From Bacillota bacterium (GTDB taxonomy: Bacteria > Sysuimicrobiota > Sysuimicrobiia > Sysuimicrobiales > Segetimicrobiaceae), in contig JAJPIA010000067.1 in assembly GCA_021324975.1 (NCBI GenBank), forward strand, positions 1 through 42,371: a stretch of DNA of 42,371 nucleotides. The letters run 5' to 3'. Of the stretch, positions 1 through 9,326 are shown piece after piece; the stretch's first letter is position 1, and every line of letters begins with the position of its first letter. A program made the translations under genes and the position numbers. The notes below the pieces were generated by a model. The model had not been told where the DNA came from. It did no database searches and saw nothing but the letters and a program-made list of their open reading frames with translations.

Positions 1-1656
1 GCGCATGGTCACCGCCGCGCGGAACCGCTGGGTGTGCCCGATGACCCAGTTGGTCATGAAGCCGCCGTAGCTACCGCCGGCCACGCCGAGCCGCTCGGCG
101 TCGATCCACGCATGCTCGGCCAGCGCGTGGTCGAGGCCGCGCATCAAGTCTTCGTAATCCTTGCCGCCCCAGTCGTGCCGCGTCCCCGCGGTGAACGTCT
201 GGCCGTAGCCCTGGCTACCGCGCGGATTGAGATAGACGACCCCGTATCCGGACGCCACCAGGAGCTGGAACTCGTGGAAAAAGGCGTAGCCGTAGGCGGC
301 ATGGGGCCCCCCGTGGATCTCGAGGATCGCGGGCGCGCGCTGAGCGCCGGCGGGGCGCATCACCCAGCCCTCGAACCTCCACCCGTCGACGCTGGCAAAC
401 TCGAACCGTTCCGGTGCCGCGAGCTCGAGCCCGCGGAGCACGGGGCCGGCGTGATCGGTCAACCGGCGCATCGACGCCGGCTCGTCTCCCAATTCCGCGA
501 CCGCGACCTCTCCGGGGTTCAGCGGATCGCCCTCGATACACGCGATCCGGCGGCGCTCCCGGTCGAGGGAGCATCCGATCAACTCGTGATGGCCCCGAGT
601 TTCCACGCGCACCGTGCCCCCGGTGGCGGGCACGGACCCGATCTGCGTGCTCCCGCCGTCGGCAAACATGAAGAAGAGCCGGCGGCCGTCGCCGGACCAG
701 GAGAGGCCGCCAGATGACGGATGCGCGCGCAGATCGGTCACCACATGGTGCCCCACGCTGTGGTCGAACGCGGCGGTCAGGCACACGGGCTCGCCGCCCG
801 CGAGCGCCACGACCCAGACCCGCCAATTGGTGGCGCCCCAACACTCGTTGTCGTGGCCGACGTAGGCGATGTGCGCGCCGTCGGGCGACCACGCGGGCGC
901 CTGGGCCGGGCCGATGCCGCGGGTGAGCCGCCGCGGCTCGCCCGCGGGTCCCGCCGCCGGGATGACCCACAGGTCGGTCACGGTCGTGAGATCGGCCCCC
1001 GGGTCGGGGTTGGCCGTGTACGCGAGGAACGCGCCGTCCGGCGACCATGCCGGCGCGAGGTGATCGCACGCCTCCTGCGTGAGCTGCCGGGGTTCGCCTC
1101 CCGCGGCCGGCACGACGAAGATCTGCTTCCACCGGCCGTCCCAAAAGCCCTCACCGTCCTGCTTGTAGCGCAACCGCGAGATGACGCGCACGTCGCTGTC
1201 CTCGCGCGCCTCCGTCGGGGCCGGGGGCTTGCCGACGAACGCGATGGAGCGCCCATCCGGCGCCCAGGCAATGTCGGAGGGCGACATCTTGCCGGATGTG
1301 ATCGGCCGCGCCTCGCCGCCGCCCACCGCGATGATCCAGATCTGCTTGTCACCGCCGCGGTCGGAGACGAACGCCAGCCGCGACCCGTCGGGCGACCAGC
1401 GGGGCGCGGTATCCCGCGCCCGGGCCGTCGTCAACTGGCGCGGCGTGCCGCCGCGGGATGGAACGAGCCAGATGTGGGTCTGATAGGCGTTCGCGCCGCG
1501 GTCGGCAAGAGTCACCGTATAGCCGATCAGCGAACCGTCGGGCGAGTATTGCGGATCCCCGAGCACCGGCAACGCCAGGAGGTCCTCGATCGTGATCGGC
1601 CGGCGCCCGGCGCTCTTCGGTACGTCTGTCGTTGCCACGGCAGCGTCCACCTCCAT
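1..1656 (-). CDS. S9 family peptidase (acylaminoacyl/dipeptidyl peptidase type), C-terminus cut by window edge
   Basis: This is a serine peptidase of the prolyl-oligopeptidase clan, with an N-terminal TolB-like beta-propeller followed by an alpha/beta-hydrolase domain. Translation from the ATG at 1656 begins MEVDAAVATTDVPKSAG. It then shows repeated propeller signatures such as YSPDGS and WSPDGSRLAFVSDRGG. The nucleophile motif GGSYGGFMTNW lies near the window start, with Ser at codon 529 (bases 70-72). The catalytic Asp and His would lie beyond base 1, so the gene is open at the edge; 552 codons are visible and family members usually have 620-700. It probably trims short peptides in the cytoplasm. 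It is separated from the metallophosphoesterase by about 160 bp and need not share the his transcript. The family call is firm; the substrate is unknown. Confidence 0.9.
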   Translation of the reverse strand, partial: MEVDAAVATTDVPKSAGRRPITIEDLLALPVLGDPQYSPDGSLIGYTVTLADRGANAYQTHIWLVPSRGGTPRQLTTARARDTAPRWSPDGSRLAFVSDRGGDKQIWIIAVGGGEARPITSGKMSPSDIAWAPDGRSIAFVGKPPAPTEAREDSDVRVISRLRYKQDGEGFWDGRWKQIFVVPAAGGEPRQLTQEACDHLAPAWSPDGAFLAYTANPDPGADLTTVTDLWVIPAAGPAGEPRRLTRGIGPAQAPAWSPDGAHIAYVGHDNECWGATNWRVWVVALAGGEPVCLTAAFDHSVGHHVVTDLRAHPSSGGLSWSGDGRRLFFMFADGGSTQIGSVPATGGTVRVETRGHHELIGCSLDRERRRIACIEGDPLNPGEVAVAELGDEPASMRRLTDHAGPVLRGLELAAPERFEFASVDGWRFEGWVMRPAGAQRAPAILEIHGGPHAAYGYAFFHEFQLLVASGYGVVYLNPRGSQGYGQTFTAGTRHDWGGKDYEDLMRGLDHALAEHAWIDAERLGVAGGSYGGFMTNWVIGHTQRFRAAVTMR

Positions 1657-1820
1657 TCGTTGCGCGCGGGTTCACCGCGACGCGGCGAGGTCCGCGTGAG
1701 GCATCCGGCGCATACCGTTCATTTATGGATCCGCGCGCGGAATCCCTATGGCACGGGGCTGCGCGGGTGCGACGCCGCAGGCGGCTAAGCCGCAATCGTG
1801 CAAGACCGGCGCCGATCGGC
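1657..1820. other. intergenic spacer between S9 peptidase and metallophosphoesterase
   Basis: There are 164 bp between two minus-strand genes. I see a GC-rich inverted stretch around 1780-1795 (GCCGCAGGCGGC), which could fold at the end of the his transcript. I find no convincing promoter hexamers for the peptidase and no U-tract terminator. Confidence 0.3.
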
Positions 1821-2555
1821 CTACCGTCCGAACGCGAGACGCTCGGCAAGTAACGGCGGCAGATCCAGCGCGGTGATCTTGGCCTGTGTCTTCTCAATCG
1901 CGTACGGCACCCGACGCAACGTCACCGTCGCGGCGTCGGCATCGTAGACGAGGAATGAGGCGCGGGGATCGCCGTCACGCGGCTGGCCGACGCTTCCAAC
2001 GTTGATGAGATAGCGGACCTCCGGCCGCAGTCGGACCGCCGAGCCGGGAGCCAGCTCGGTTGCGCCGAGCCGCCCGTCGGGCTCCAAGGCGAACGCGCCG
2101 GGCACGTGCGTGTGGCCGACGAAGCAGCGCGCGAACGGGTCCGCGGAGAAGTTTGCCAGCGCGCCCGGGAGATCGAGGATATACTCCTCCACGGGATCCC
2201 GCGGGCTCCCGTGGACGGCGAGACAGCCGCCGATGTCGCGGCGAAGCGGGAGGGCCGCGAGCCATGCGCGCGCCGCGGGGTCCAGCGCGCCCTGCGTCCA
2301 TTCGATCGCGGCCCGCGCCAGGGCGCTGAACCGCTCGAGATCCACCGCGCCGACAGCCGCCTGGTCGTGATTGCCGGCGACGGTCGCGGCGCCGAGATCG
2401 CGCACGCGCGCGACGCACTCGTTTGGGTCGGGACCGTACCCCACCACGTCGCCGAGACACACGTACACGTCCGGCTGGGCCCGAGCGGCGTGCGCGAGCA
2501 CCCGCTCGAGCGCCTCGAGATTCGCGTGCACATCGGAGAAGATGGCGTACCGCAT
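1821..2555 (-). CDS. YfcE/MJ0936-type metallophosphoesterase
   Basis: This is a calcineurin-like phosphoesterase that uses two metal ions to hydrolyse phosphodiesters or phosphomonoesters. All hallmark motifs are present in order: FSDVHAN (D-x-H) at the N-terminus, GDVVGYGP, GNHD, then the late GHTH motif and NVGSVGQPRDGDP, typical of the YfcE/MJ0936 group. I start it at the ATG at 2555 (MRYAIFSDVHAN), giving 244 aa. An in-frame extension upstream is arginine/proline-rich and not family-like. It follows hisIE by about 60 bp on the same strand, so it is probably the last gene of the his transcript. A role in histidine synthesis is not indicated; members act as general or nucleotide phosphodiesterases. 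Confidence 0.88.
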   Translation of the reverse strand: MRYAIFSDVHANLEALERVLAHAARAQPDVYVCLGDVVGYGPDPNECVARVRDLGAATVAGNHDQAAVGAVDLERFSALARAAIEWTQGALDPAARAWLAALPLRRDIGGCLAVHGSPRDPVEEYILDLPGALANFSADPFARCFVGHTHVPGAFALEPDGRLGATELAPGSAVRLRPEVRYLINVGSVGQPRDGDPRASFLVYDADAATVTLRRVPYAIEKTQAKITALDLPPLLAERLAFGR

Positions 2556-2615
2556 CGTGCTACCCCGGCGCGGCGGCGGCCGCGCCACGCGCCGCGCCGG
2601 TGCACGCGGCGGCCG

Positions 2616-3302
2616 CTAGCCTCGGCGTTTGGCCAACTCGTCGAACACGCGCGCCGGATCCACGCCCTGGTGCACGAGCAGGACCAGCGTGTGATACCAC
2701 AGATCCGCGGCTTCCTCGACGAGCCTCGCGGGCGTCTCCTTCCTCGCTGCGCGGATGACCTCGGCTGCCTCCTCCATCACCTTCTCGTTGAGCCGGGCGA
2801 GCCCTTCGGTCAACAACGCCGATGTGTACGAGCCGGCCCGGGGCGCGCGGACGCGTTCCTCGAGCACGCTGATGAGCTCGTCCAGCACCGCGGAGGCCGC
2901 CCCGCGCGCGGTCCGGGCGGCCGCGCCCGGCGATGCCACAGGGCCGGCCGGTTGAGCCTCTGCGCGAATCCGAGCGCCGTCCAGCGTCACGCTTCTATAA
3001 AAGCACGTGGCGTGGCCGGTGTGGCATGCGGGGCCGGTTTGGTCCACGGTCAGCACAACGGCATCGCCGTCGCAGTCGAGCCGCACGGCGCGAACATGCT
3101 GCGTGTGCCCGGACGCCTCGCCCTTGCGCCACAGCCGCCGCCGCGACCGGCTCCAATACCAGGCCTCCCCTGTGGCGAGCGTCCGTTGCAGCGCCTCCCG
3201 GTTCATGTACGCCACCATCAGCACGGCGCCGGTCGAAGCGTCCTGGGCCACGACGGTCACGAGTCCCGCCGCGTCGAAGACGACCTCATCGGCTTGTAGC
3301 AT
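2616..3302 (-). CDS. hisI: bifunctional phosphoribosyl-AMP cyclohydrolase / phosphoribosyl-ATP pyrophosphatase
   Basis: HisIE catalyses steps 2 and 3 of histidine synthesis: PR-ATP to PR-AMP, then ring opening of PR-AMP. The N-terminal HisI domain (about residues 1-110) shows [12 protein letters not shown], the tract [13 protein letters not shown] and the zinc-site region [25 protein letters not shown] linker of about 25 residues leads to the HisE domain, with [15 protein letters not shown] and [14 protein letters not shown]. The ATG at 3302 is preferred over one at 3308 because GGAGG lies 6 nt upstream of it. It overlaps the 3' end of hisF by 17 nt, which suggests translational coupling. The product is 228 aa, normal for the fused form. 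Confidence 0.96.
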   Translation of the reverse strand: MLQADEVVFDAAGLVTVVAQDASTGAVLMVAYMNREALQRTLATGEAWYWSRSRRRLWRKGEASGHTQHVRAVRLDCDGDAVVLTVDQTGPACHTGHATCFYRSVTLDGARIRAEAQPAGPVASPGAAARTARGAASAVLDELISVLEERVRAPRAGSYTSALLTEGLARLNEKVMEEAAEVIRAARKETPARLVEEAADLWYHTLVLLVHQGVDPARVFDELAKRRG

Positions 3303-4071
3303 GCGCATCCTCCACCGGGCGCACGGCCACGCCGCGCGCCGCCAAGAACTCCTTGACCGCGGCGATGCTGTACTTACGATAGTGGAAAATCGAGGCGGCC
3401 AGCACCGCGTCTGCGTCCGCTTCGACGATGGCGGCCCAGAGGTGTTCCGGGGCCCCCGCGCCGCCCGACGCGATCACGGGGATCCGCACCGCACCGGTCA
3501 CGGCGCGAAGCAGCGGCAGGTCGTAGCCGTCTTCGCGCCCGTCCTCGTCCATGCTGGTCAGCAAGAGCTCGCCGGCACCGAGCGCGGCGGCCTCGGCGCT
3601 CCACGCCACCGCGTCCATGCCCGTGGGCGTGCGCCCCCCGTGAACGTAGACTTCCCATCGCCCGTGGCCGGCGCGGCGCGCATCCACGGCCACGGCCACA
3701 CACTGGCTGCCGAACAGGCGTGCCGCTTCGCGGATGAGCTCCGGCCGCCGCACGGCCGCCGTGTTGATCGCCACTTTGTCGGCGCCGGCACGGAGCATCC
3801 GCCGCATGTCCTCGGCGCTACGCAGCCCGCCGCCCACCATGAACGGGATCGTGAGCACCTCGGCGGTCTTGCGTACGACGTCCTCCATGATGCCCCGCCC
3901 TTCGTGGCTCGCGGTGATGTCCAAAAACACCACCTCGTCGGCGCCCTCGCGATCGTACAGCGCCGCGAGCTCGACCGGATCGCCGGCGTCGCGCAGATCG
4001 ACAAAGCTCGTCCCCTTGACGACGCGGCCCGCGCGCACGTCGAGACACGGGATGACACGCCGGATGAGCAC
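3286..4071 (-). CDS. hisF: imidazole glycerol phosphate synthase, cyclase subunit
   Basis: HisF is a (beta/alpha)8 barrel that takes ammonia from HisH and converts PRFAR to imidazole glycerol phosphate and AICAR. It starts with the typical [19 protein letters not shown], containing the first catalytic Asp. VAVAVDARR carries the second catalytic Asp, and LLTSMDEDG and PVIASGGAG form the phosphate sites. I choose the GTG at 4071, one base after the hisA stop codon. An in-frame ATG upstream would add an arginine-rich tail absent from the family. The product is 261 aa, against a usual length of about 252. Its gene sits directly between hisA and hisIE. Confidence 0.96.
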   Translation of the reverse strand: MLIRRVIPCLDVRAGRVVKGTSFVDLRDAGDPVELAALYDREGADEVVFLDITASHEGRGIMEDVVRKTAEVLTIPFMVGGGLRSAEDMRRMLRAGADKVAINTAAVRRPELIREAARLFGSQCVAVAVDARRAGHGRWEVYVHGGRTPTGMDAVAWSAEAAALGAGELLLTSMDEDGREDGYDLPLLRAVTGAVRIPVIASGGAGAPEHLWAAIVEADADAVLAASIFHYRKYSIAAVKEFLAARGVAVRPVEDAHATSR

Positions 4072-4072
4072 G

Positions 4073-4795
4073 CTACGCCGCCGCGGCGAGCAGGTCCTGG
4101 AGGCGCACACGCCCCTCGTACAATGCGCGGCCCACGATCACGCCCTCCAACCCCCGCGCCTCGAGGGCCCTGAGGCCGCGGACATCGGCGGCCGAGGCGA
4201 CCCCGCCCGACGCGATCACCGGCGCGGCGGCGACCTCGAGCAGCGCTTCGAGCTCGCGCAAGTTTGGCCCGCCGAGCATCCCGTCACGGCTGGTATCCGT
4301 GAAAATGAGACGCCGCGCGCCCGCCTCGATGACCCGCACGGCGGCGTCGACGGCCCGTTCACCGGTCGCCGTGACCCACCCGTCGGTCACCACCGACCCT
4401 CCGCGCGCGTCGATGCCGACCGCCACGCGATCGCCAAACTGCGCGCAGACATCTCGGAGGAAATCCGGCGACGTCGCGGCCGCGGTCCCGAGGACGACCC
4501 GCGCCGCGCCTCCGACGAGGTACCGCGCGACCGCCGCCGCGTCGCGGATGCCGCCGCCGACCTGGACCGGCAGGCGCACCGCGCGCACCAAACCCGCGAT
4601 CGTGTCCTCGTTCACGGGGCGCCCCTGGAACGCGCCGTCGAGATCGACGACGTGCAACCACGGCGCACCCTCGGCCTCCCACCGCTGCGCGGCCGCGATC
4701 GGATCGTCACCGTAGACCAGCTCGCGGTCCCGCGCGCCCTGAATCAAACGCACGCACCGCCCCTGCCGGATGTCAACGGACGGCAGCACCAGCAC
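4073..4795 (-). CDS. hisA: ProFAR isomerase (HisA)
   Basis: HisA is 1-(5-phosphoribosyl)-5-[(5-phosphoribosylamino)methylideneamino]imidazole-4-carboxamide isomerase, a (beta/alpha)8 barrel performing an Amadori rearrangement. Visible motifs are [14 protein letters not shown] with the N-terminal catalytic Asp, [28 protein letters not shown], and [11 protein letters not shown] with the second catalytic Asp. [10 protein letters not shown] forms the C-terminal phosphate-binding loop. Translation starts at a GTG (4795), and the 5' end overlaps hisH by 23 nt. The length of 240 aa is normal. Because trpF is not in this window, I cannot tell whether it acts like the bifunctional PriA; the sequence looks like ordinary HisA. 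Confidence 0.95.
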   Translation of the reverse strand: MLVLPSVDIRQGRCVRLIQGARDRELVYGDDPIAAAQRWEAEGAPWLHVVDLDGAFQGRPVNEDTIAGLVRAVRLPVQVGGGIRDAAAVARYLVGGAARVVLGTAAATSPDFLRDVCAQFGDRVAVGIDARGGSVVTDGWVTATGERAVDAAVRVIEAGARRLIFTDTSRDGMLGGPNLRELEALLEVAAAPVIASGGVASAADVRGLRALEARGLEGVIVGRALYEGRVRLQDLLAAAA

Positions 4796-5399
4796 CGACG
4801 ATCCACCTCGCGATGTTCTGCAGCATGCGGATCCCCACCGCGCCCGACTTCTCGGGATGAAACTGGGTCGCCCAAAGATTGCCGCGGCCCACCACCGCGG
4901 CGACCTCGACCCCGTAGGACGCCGTCGCCGCGACCACGGCCGGATCGGCCGGCACGGCGTGGTAGGAGTGGACGAAGTACACGTACGCCCCCGTGGCGAT
5001 GCCGTCGAGGAGGGGGGACGGCCGGACCACGCGCAGCCGGTTCCACCCGATGTGCGGCACCTTGACCGTGTCCGGCAGCCGCCTCACGCGACCGGGCACG
5101 ATACCGAGGCCGGCGTGCCGCCCGTCCTCCTCGCTCTCGTCGGAGAGCAGCTGCATGCCGAGGCAGATGCCGAGGAAGGGCCGCCCCGCGCCCACGTGTT
5201 GCCGGATGCGGTCGTCCCAGCCGAGCGCCCGCAGCCGCGCGACTGCGGGCCCAAACGCGCCGTCCCCCGGGACGACGAGCGCCGCGGCGTCGCGCAACGC
5301 GTCCGGCGCCTCGACGATCCCGACATCCAGCTCCAGACGCGCAAGCGCCTGATGGATGCTGTGGAGATTGCCGGCGCCGTAATCCACGATGGCGATCAC
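4773..5399 (-). CDS. hisH: imidazole glycerol phosphate synthase, glutamine amidotransferase subunit
   Basis: HisH is a class I glutaminase that feeds ammonia through the HisF barrel. The GTG at 5399 gives [14 protein letters not shown], the standard N-terminus. The nucleophile-elbow cysteine is in [11 protein letters not shown], and the His-x-Glu pair in FHPEKSG completes the triad. The 208-aa length fits the family. Its GTG overlaps the hisB TGA stop in the tetramer GTGA, so translation is probably coupled. The same frame stays open far upstream into hisB but that part is not family-like. Confidence 0.95.
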   Translation of the reverse strand: MIAIVDYGAGNLHSIHQALARLELDVGIVEAPDALRDAAALVVPGDGAFGPAVARLRALGWDDRIRQHVGAGRPFLGICLGMQLLSDESEEDGRHAGLGIVPGRVRRLPDTVKVPHIGWNRLRVVRPSPLLDGIATGAYVYFVHSYHAVPADPAVVAATASYGVEVAAVVGRGNLWATQFHPEKSGAVGIRMLQNIARWIVGAGAAVR

Positions 5400-5986
5400 G
5401 ACAGCGTCCCCTTGGTCGACGGGACGTCCTCCACGCGCGGGTCCCGCTCCGTGGCGCGGTCCAGCGCCAAGGCCAGGGCCTTGAACGCGGCCTCCACGAT
5501 ATGGTGTGCGTTGCGGCCGTGCACGAGCATGAGGTGCACGGTGATCCCGGCGTTCATGGCGAACGCGCGGAAAAACTCCTCCGTCAGATCGGTGTCGTAG
5601 GCGCCGAGGCGCTGGCGCGTCACGGAAACGCCGTAGTGCAAGAACGGCCGCCCACTCACATCCACGACCGCCAGCACCAGCGCCTCGTCCAGCGGCGCGT
5701 ACGCCGACCCGTAGCGCCGGATGCCGGCACCCGCGCCGAGCGCATCGCGCAGCGCGCGTCCCAGCGCGGTGCCGGCGTCCTCCACGGTGTGGTGCGCGTC
5801 GACGGCGAGGTCTCCGGCGGCGGCCACCGTGAGGTCGAACCGCCCGTGCCGCGCGACCTGCGCCAGCATGTGGTCCAGGAACGGGATGCCGGTCGACACC
5901 TCGCACCGGCCCATGCCATCGATCGTCCACGCCGCCTCCACGCGCGTCTCCGCGGTGGCGCGGGCCGCGTGTCCACGCCGAATCAT
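5396..5986 (-). CDS. hisB: imidazoleglycerol-phosphate dehydratase
   Basis: This is monofunctional HisB, which dehydrates IGP to imidazole acetol phosphate using a di-manganese site. The duplicated metal motifs are clear: DAHHTVEDAG in the first half and GRNAHHIVEAAFKALA in the second. FLDHMLAQVARHG near the start and PSTKGTL at the end are also diagnostic. There is no HAD phosphatase domain, so histidinol-phosphate phosphatase must be encoded elsewhere. The ATG (5986) overlaps the hisD stop in an ATGA tetramer. The 196-aa length is normal. Confidence 0.97.
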   Translation of the reverse strand: MIRRGHAARATAETRVEAAWTIDGMGRCEVSTGIPFLDHMLAQVARHGRFDLTVAAAGDLAVDAHHTVEDAGTALGRALRDALGAGAGIRRYGSAYAPLDEALVLAVVDVSGRPFLHYGVSVTRQRLGAYDTDLTEEFFRAFAMNAGITVHLMLVHGRNAHHIVEAAFKALALALDRATERDPRVEDVPSTKGTLS

Positions 5987-7293
5987 GCCGGCCCGCCGCG
6001 CGCCGTCACGGCCAGGACATGGGCCGGAAAGTTCTCGTAGCGGCCAAGACGCTCCACGACCGGCCGCACGGCGGCGAGCCCGCGCGGGTCCAGACGCGCG
6101 ACGGAGGTGGTCTTGAGGTAGCTCAAAACGGTCACGCCGGATCCGACCCGCGCCGACCCGCCCGTCGGCAACGCGGCGGGCACGCCGATCGCGTAGTTTC
6201 CCGCGGAAAACGGCGTGTCCTGACCGAGGAGCACCTCGGCCGCGTGCCTGATCCGGGCGAGCGTCGCGGCGGGATCCCGCGTCGCGATCTGCAGATGCTC
6301 CGGCGCGTAGGCGTTGACGAAGTCGACCGCCTCGTCGAAGGTGCGGGCCAGGACGGCGCCTCCGCAGTCCTGGAGCGCCGCGGTCGCGAACTCGCGGCGC
6401 CCCTCCGGCAACTGGGTGAGGTAGCGCGGCAGGACGTCCTGCACCTCGTCCACCAGCGCCGCGGAGTCGGTCACGAGAATCGCCGCGGAGTCGGCGCCGT
6501 GCTCGGCTTCATTTAATAGATCGAGGGCAAGGCGGTGCGGATCGGCGGTGCCATCGGCGAGGATCATGGATTCTGTCGGACCGAGCGCGGCGAGCAACCG
6601 GACGCCGTAGCCTTGGAGGGCCAGCTGCGCCGCGAGCACGTAGGGATTGCCCGGGCCGCCCAGGAGACCGACGCGCGGAAACGTCGCGGTACCGAACGCG
6701 AGCGCGGCGACACCGGCGACGCCGTTTGCGCGGAAGACCTGCGTGATCCCGAGCAGGTCCGCCGCAACCAGCAGCGCCGGGTCCGCGCCGCCATCCCGGC
6801 GCGGCGGCGTCACCGCCACGATCTCCTCGACGCCGGCCACGACCGCGGGCGCCACCATCGTGATGAACGTCGAGGGGAACGCCCCTTTGCCGCTCGGCAC
6901 GTACACGCCGGCGCTGTCGACCGGTGTCCACTTCACGCCCACGGTGATGCCGGGTTCCACTTCGTCCAAGACGAGCTGGGGCGGCCGCAACCACTCGCTG
7001 TACCGCCGAACCCGCGCGATGCTCGTCTCCAGGGCGGTGCGGAGGCCGTCGTCGACCGCCTCGTAGGCCCGCACGGTGTCCTCGCGATCGACACGCAGGC
7101 GCTCAGGCGCGAGCCGCACGCCGTCGTAGCGTTCGGTATGGTCGAGCACGGCGGCGTCTCCCCGCCGCCGCACGTCCTCGATGATGTCACGGACGTGGGC
7201 CAGCCGCTCCGGCGCCAGCGCCTCGGCGCGGGCGCGGCGAAGCATGCGCTCTAACCGCTCGGGCGGTGCGTCGCCGAGCCTCAGGACGTCCAC
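5983..7293 (-). CDS. hisD: histidinol dehydrogenase
   Basis: HisD performs the last two steps, L-histidinol to histidinal to histidine, with NAD and Zn2+. The sequence shows LGGPGNPYVLAAQ (nucleotide site), GPTESMILADGTADP, LNEAEHGADS (zinc and catalytic region) and YAPEHLQI with the catalytic Glu-His pair. I choose the GTG at 7293 (VDVLRLGDAPPERL), because GGGGAGG lies about 7 nt upstream and the 436-aa product matches the family. The frame is open up to an ATG at 7347 inside hisG, but that adds an arginine/glycine-rich tail. It follows hisG by 34 bp. Confidence 0.95.
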   Translation of the reverse strand: MDVLRLGDAPPERLERMLRRARAEALAPERLAHVRDIIEDVRRRGDAAVLDHTERYDGVRLAPERLRVDREDTVRAYEAVDDGLRTALETSIARVRRYSEWLRPPQLVLDEVEPGITVGVKWTPVDSAGVYVPSGKGAFPSTFITMVAPAVVAGVEEIVAVTPPRRDGGADPALLVAADLLGITQVFRANGVAGVAALAFGTATFPRVGLLGGPGNPYVLAAQLALQGYGVRLLAALGPTESMILADGTADPHRLALDLLNEAEHGADSAAILVTDSAALVDEVQDVLPRYLTQLPEGRREFATAALQDCGGAVLARTFDEAVDFVNAYAPEHLQIATRDPAATLARIRHAAEVLLGQDTPFSAGNYAIGVPAALPTGGSARVGSGVTVLSYLKTTSVARLDPRGLAAVRPVVERLGRYENFPAHVLAVTARGGPA

Positions 7294-7327
7294 GTGTGCC
7301 CCTCCCCGTCCGATGCCGTCGCGGGCG

Positions 7328-7981
7328 TCATCGAGGCGCCGGCGCATGCTGCCCCGCCGCGCCGCGCAGCCGGTCGACGGCGGCGGCCACGGCGTCCGCG
7401 CGGCTGCGGAGGCTGACGCGGTTGACCACCAGCCTGGCCGTCGCCTGGAAGAGCTCCGCCACCTCGACGAGATGATTTTCCGCGAGCGTGCGCCCGGTCA
7501 TCACGAGGTCCATGATGCCGTCGGCGAGGCCGACCTGCGGGGCCAGCTCGACGGTGCCGTGCATCGTGATGACGTCGACCGCGCGGCCCCGGCTCCAGAA
7601 GTAGCGCTCGGTCACCCGCGGGTATTTCGTGGCAATCCGCACGGCATGCTTTCGCTCCCACTCGCGGGCCGAGTCCTCGGGGAACGCGAGCACCCCCCGG
7701 CACCTTCCGAAGCCGAGGTCGACGAGCTCGTAGACGTCGCCGGCCCGCTCGAGAAGCACGTCCTTGCCGGCGATGCCGAGGTCCGCCGCCCCGTGCTCGA
7801 CGTACGTCAGGAGGTCCGCGGGCTTCGCGATCAGGCAGCGCACGGTACCGTCGGCGCCCGGCAGGATCAACCGGCGGGTCTCGCGCCACGCCCCGGGGGC
7901 TAAGTAGCCCGCGGCTTCGAGCGTGCGCACGGCGTCCTCCTGCAACCGTCCCGATGGAATGGCGATCGTGACGCAGCTCAT
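7328..7981 (-). CDS. hisG: ATP phosphoribosyltransferase, short catalytic form (HisG-S)
   Basis: HisG-S condenses ATP and PRPP, the committed step of histidine synthesis. At 217 aa it lacks the C-terminal ACT-like regulatory domain of the long form and so needs HisZ, encoded directly upstream. Visible motifs are IAIPSGRLQEDAV, YVEHGAADLGIAGKD, IATKYPRVTERYF, and the PRPP-binding loop DLVMTGRTLAENHL. The ATG (7981) overlaps the hisZ stop as ATGA, which would keep the two subunits at matched levels. Confidence 0.96.
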   Translation of the reverse strand: MSCVTIAIPSGRLQEDAVRTLEAAGYLAPGAWRETRRLILPGADGTVRCLIAKPADLLTYVEHGAADLGIAGKDVLLERAGDVYELVDLGFGRCRGVLAFPEDSAREWERKHAVRIATKYPRVTERYFWSRGRAVDVITMHGTVELAPQVGLADGIMDLVMTGRTLAENHLVEVAELFQATARLVVNRVSLRSRADAVAAAVDRLRGAAGQHAPAPR

Positions 7982-9243
7982 CTCAGACGCCCTCCGGTCT
8001 CCTCGTCCCGCAGCGCTGCGAGCGGCATCACGTGCTGGCGGCCGCCGCGCTCACGGACCAGAACGGTCTCGCCGCGCACCAGGAACGCGCGCTCGGCGCC
8101 GCGCGCTTCCGCGTCGCGCGCGACCTCCTCCCATAGACGGCCCTGCACCTCGACCGCGACGACGAGCCCGCGCTCGCGCAGCGTTCTCGCGCAGGCCAGC
8201 GCCGCCTCCCGGCTGCCGTTTTCGAAGGCCACGACGGCGTCCGGCGCCCAGGCGTCGGCCGGCTCCTCGTCGGCGGACAGCACCCGCTCGACCCGAACGG
8301 CGAAGCCCGTCGCGGGAAGGGGCACGCCGAAGCGCTCCAGCAGGCGATCGTACCGCCCGCCGCCCAGCAGCGGCACACCGAGCGCCGTGGTATGCCCCTC
8401 GAAGACGATCCCCGTGTAGTAGTCGAAATCGCGGATGATGCCGAGGTCCAGGGTGACGGCGTCCCACACGCCGTAGGCCCGGAGCATCCGCTCCAGCGCG
8501 GCGAGATCCTCGACGACCGCCAGCAGTTCCGGCGTGTCCGCGAGCCGGCGGGCCTCGTCGATCGCGCCGGACCCCTGCAGCGTCGGCAGCGCGAGCACGG
8601 CCCGAACACGGGCCGGCGGCGCGCCGTGAACTTCGAGGAGGCGCCGCAGTTCGACGAAGTCCTTTTGGTAGAGGAGCGCGCGGACCTCGTCGAGTGCCGG
8701 CTCGGCAAGCCCGAGCCCGGCGAGGAGGCCGCGCAGGAACCCAACGTGGCCGAGGCTGACCGAGAACTGCCCCACGCCCGTGGCCTGTAGCACCTCCACG
8801 GCGACCGTGACGATCTCCGCGTCCGCTTCCAACGTGCCGGCTCCCAGCAGCTCCCCGCCGGCCTGCGGGAACTCGCGCAGGCGGCCGGATCCGGCCTCGC
8901 GCCATCGAAACACCGGACCCGCGTACGCGAGCCGGAGCGGCAGCGGCGCGCCGCGCAGCCGGGTGGCGACGAGGCGGGCCACGGGCGTCGTCATCTCCGG
9001 CCGCAGCGCCAGGAGCTCACCGTCCCGGTCCACCAGCTTGAACAGGCGCCGGCCCGCGGCCGCGCCTTCCCCGCGCACGAGCACGTCGAGGTACTCGAGC
9101 GTGGGCGTTGTCACCTCGCGGTAACCCCACCGCCGCATGCGGTCGAGGACGCGGTCGATCACCGCGCGCACCCGGGCCGTCTCGTGCGGCAGCAGATCAC
9201 GCGTGCCTGCCGGCACCTGTTGCCAGCGTTCCACGTGCATCAC
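7978..9243 (-). CDS. hisZ: ATP phosphoribosyltransferase regulatory subunit
   Basis: HisZ is a histidyl-tRNA-synthetase paralogue that has lost aminoacylation and acts as the histidine-sensing regulatory subunit of HisG-S. The N-terminus VPAGTRDLLPHETARV and the region GYREVTTPTLEYLDVLVRG resemble HisRS motif 1. Motif 2 is degenerate (FRWREAGSGRLREFPQ), and DFDYYTGIVFEGHT is the HisRS-like signature with core changes. It is 421 aa. Adjacent Met codons (9243/9240) are both possible starts. It is the first gene of the his operon, about 77 nt from the predicted transcription start. Adjacency to short hisG favours HisZ over true HisS. Confidence 0.93.
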   Translation of the reverse strand: MMHVERWQQVPAGTRDLLPHETARVRAVIDRVLDRMRRWGYREVTTPTLEYLDVLVRGEGAAAGRRLFKLVDRDGELLALRPEMTTPVARLVATRLRGAPLPLRLAYAGPVFRWREAGSGRLREFPQAGGELLGAGTLEADAEIVTVAVEVLQATGVGQFSVSLGHVGFLRGLLAGLGLAEPALDEVRALLYQKDFVELRRLLEVHGAPPARVRAVLALPTLQGSGAIDEARRLADTPELLAVVEDLAALERMLRAYGVWDAVTLDLGIIRDFDYYTGIVFEGHTTALGVPLLGGGRYDRLLERFGVPLPATGFAVRVERVLSADEEPADAWAPDAVVAFENGSREAALACARTLRERGLVVAVEVQGRLWEEVARDAEARGAERAFLVRGETVLVRERGGRQHVMPLAALRDEETGGRLR

Positions 9244-9293
9244 CGGACCTCTGCCTCTGCGCCGCGTCTGGCGTCGGCGGCATGCTTCATCAC

Positions 9294-9309
9294 GCTAAAG
9301 CACTACAGC
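9294..9309. promoter_or_regulatory. candidate operator downstream of the his promoter
   Basis: The 16-bp element GCTAAAGCACTACAGC has two-fold symmetry of the form GCTnnAGnnCTnnAGC. It also contains a direct repeat CTA(A/C)AGC. It lies roughly +11 to +26 relative to the predicted hisZ start of transcription, where a repressor would block elongation or initiation. A TrpR-family gene (10254-9907) lies upstream on the same strand and belongs to the group known to include HisR-type regulators. The link is inferred. Confidence 0.4.
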
Positions 9310-9326
9310 ACGAAAGACACCGCCGT

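Noticed and set aside
721-1788. 355-codon plus-strand open frame opposite the S9 peptidase
   Set aside because: The minus-strand frame carries TolB-like repeats and the GGSYGGF nucleophile; the plus frame is GC noise.
9243-9320. T-box or histidine attenuator before hisZ
   Set aside because: No T-box sequence, no run of His codons and no terminator/antiterminator pair in the 77-nt leader.
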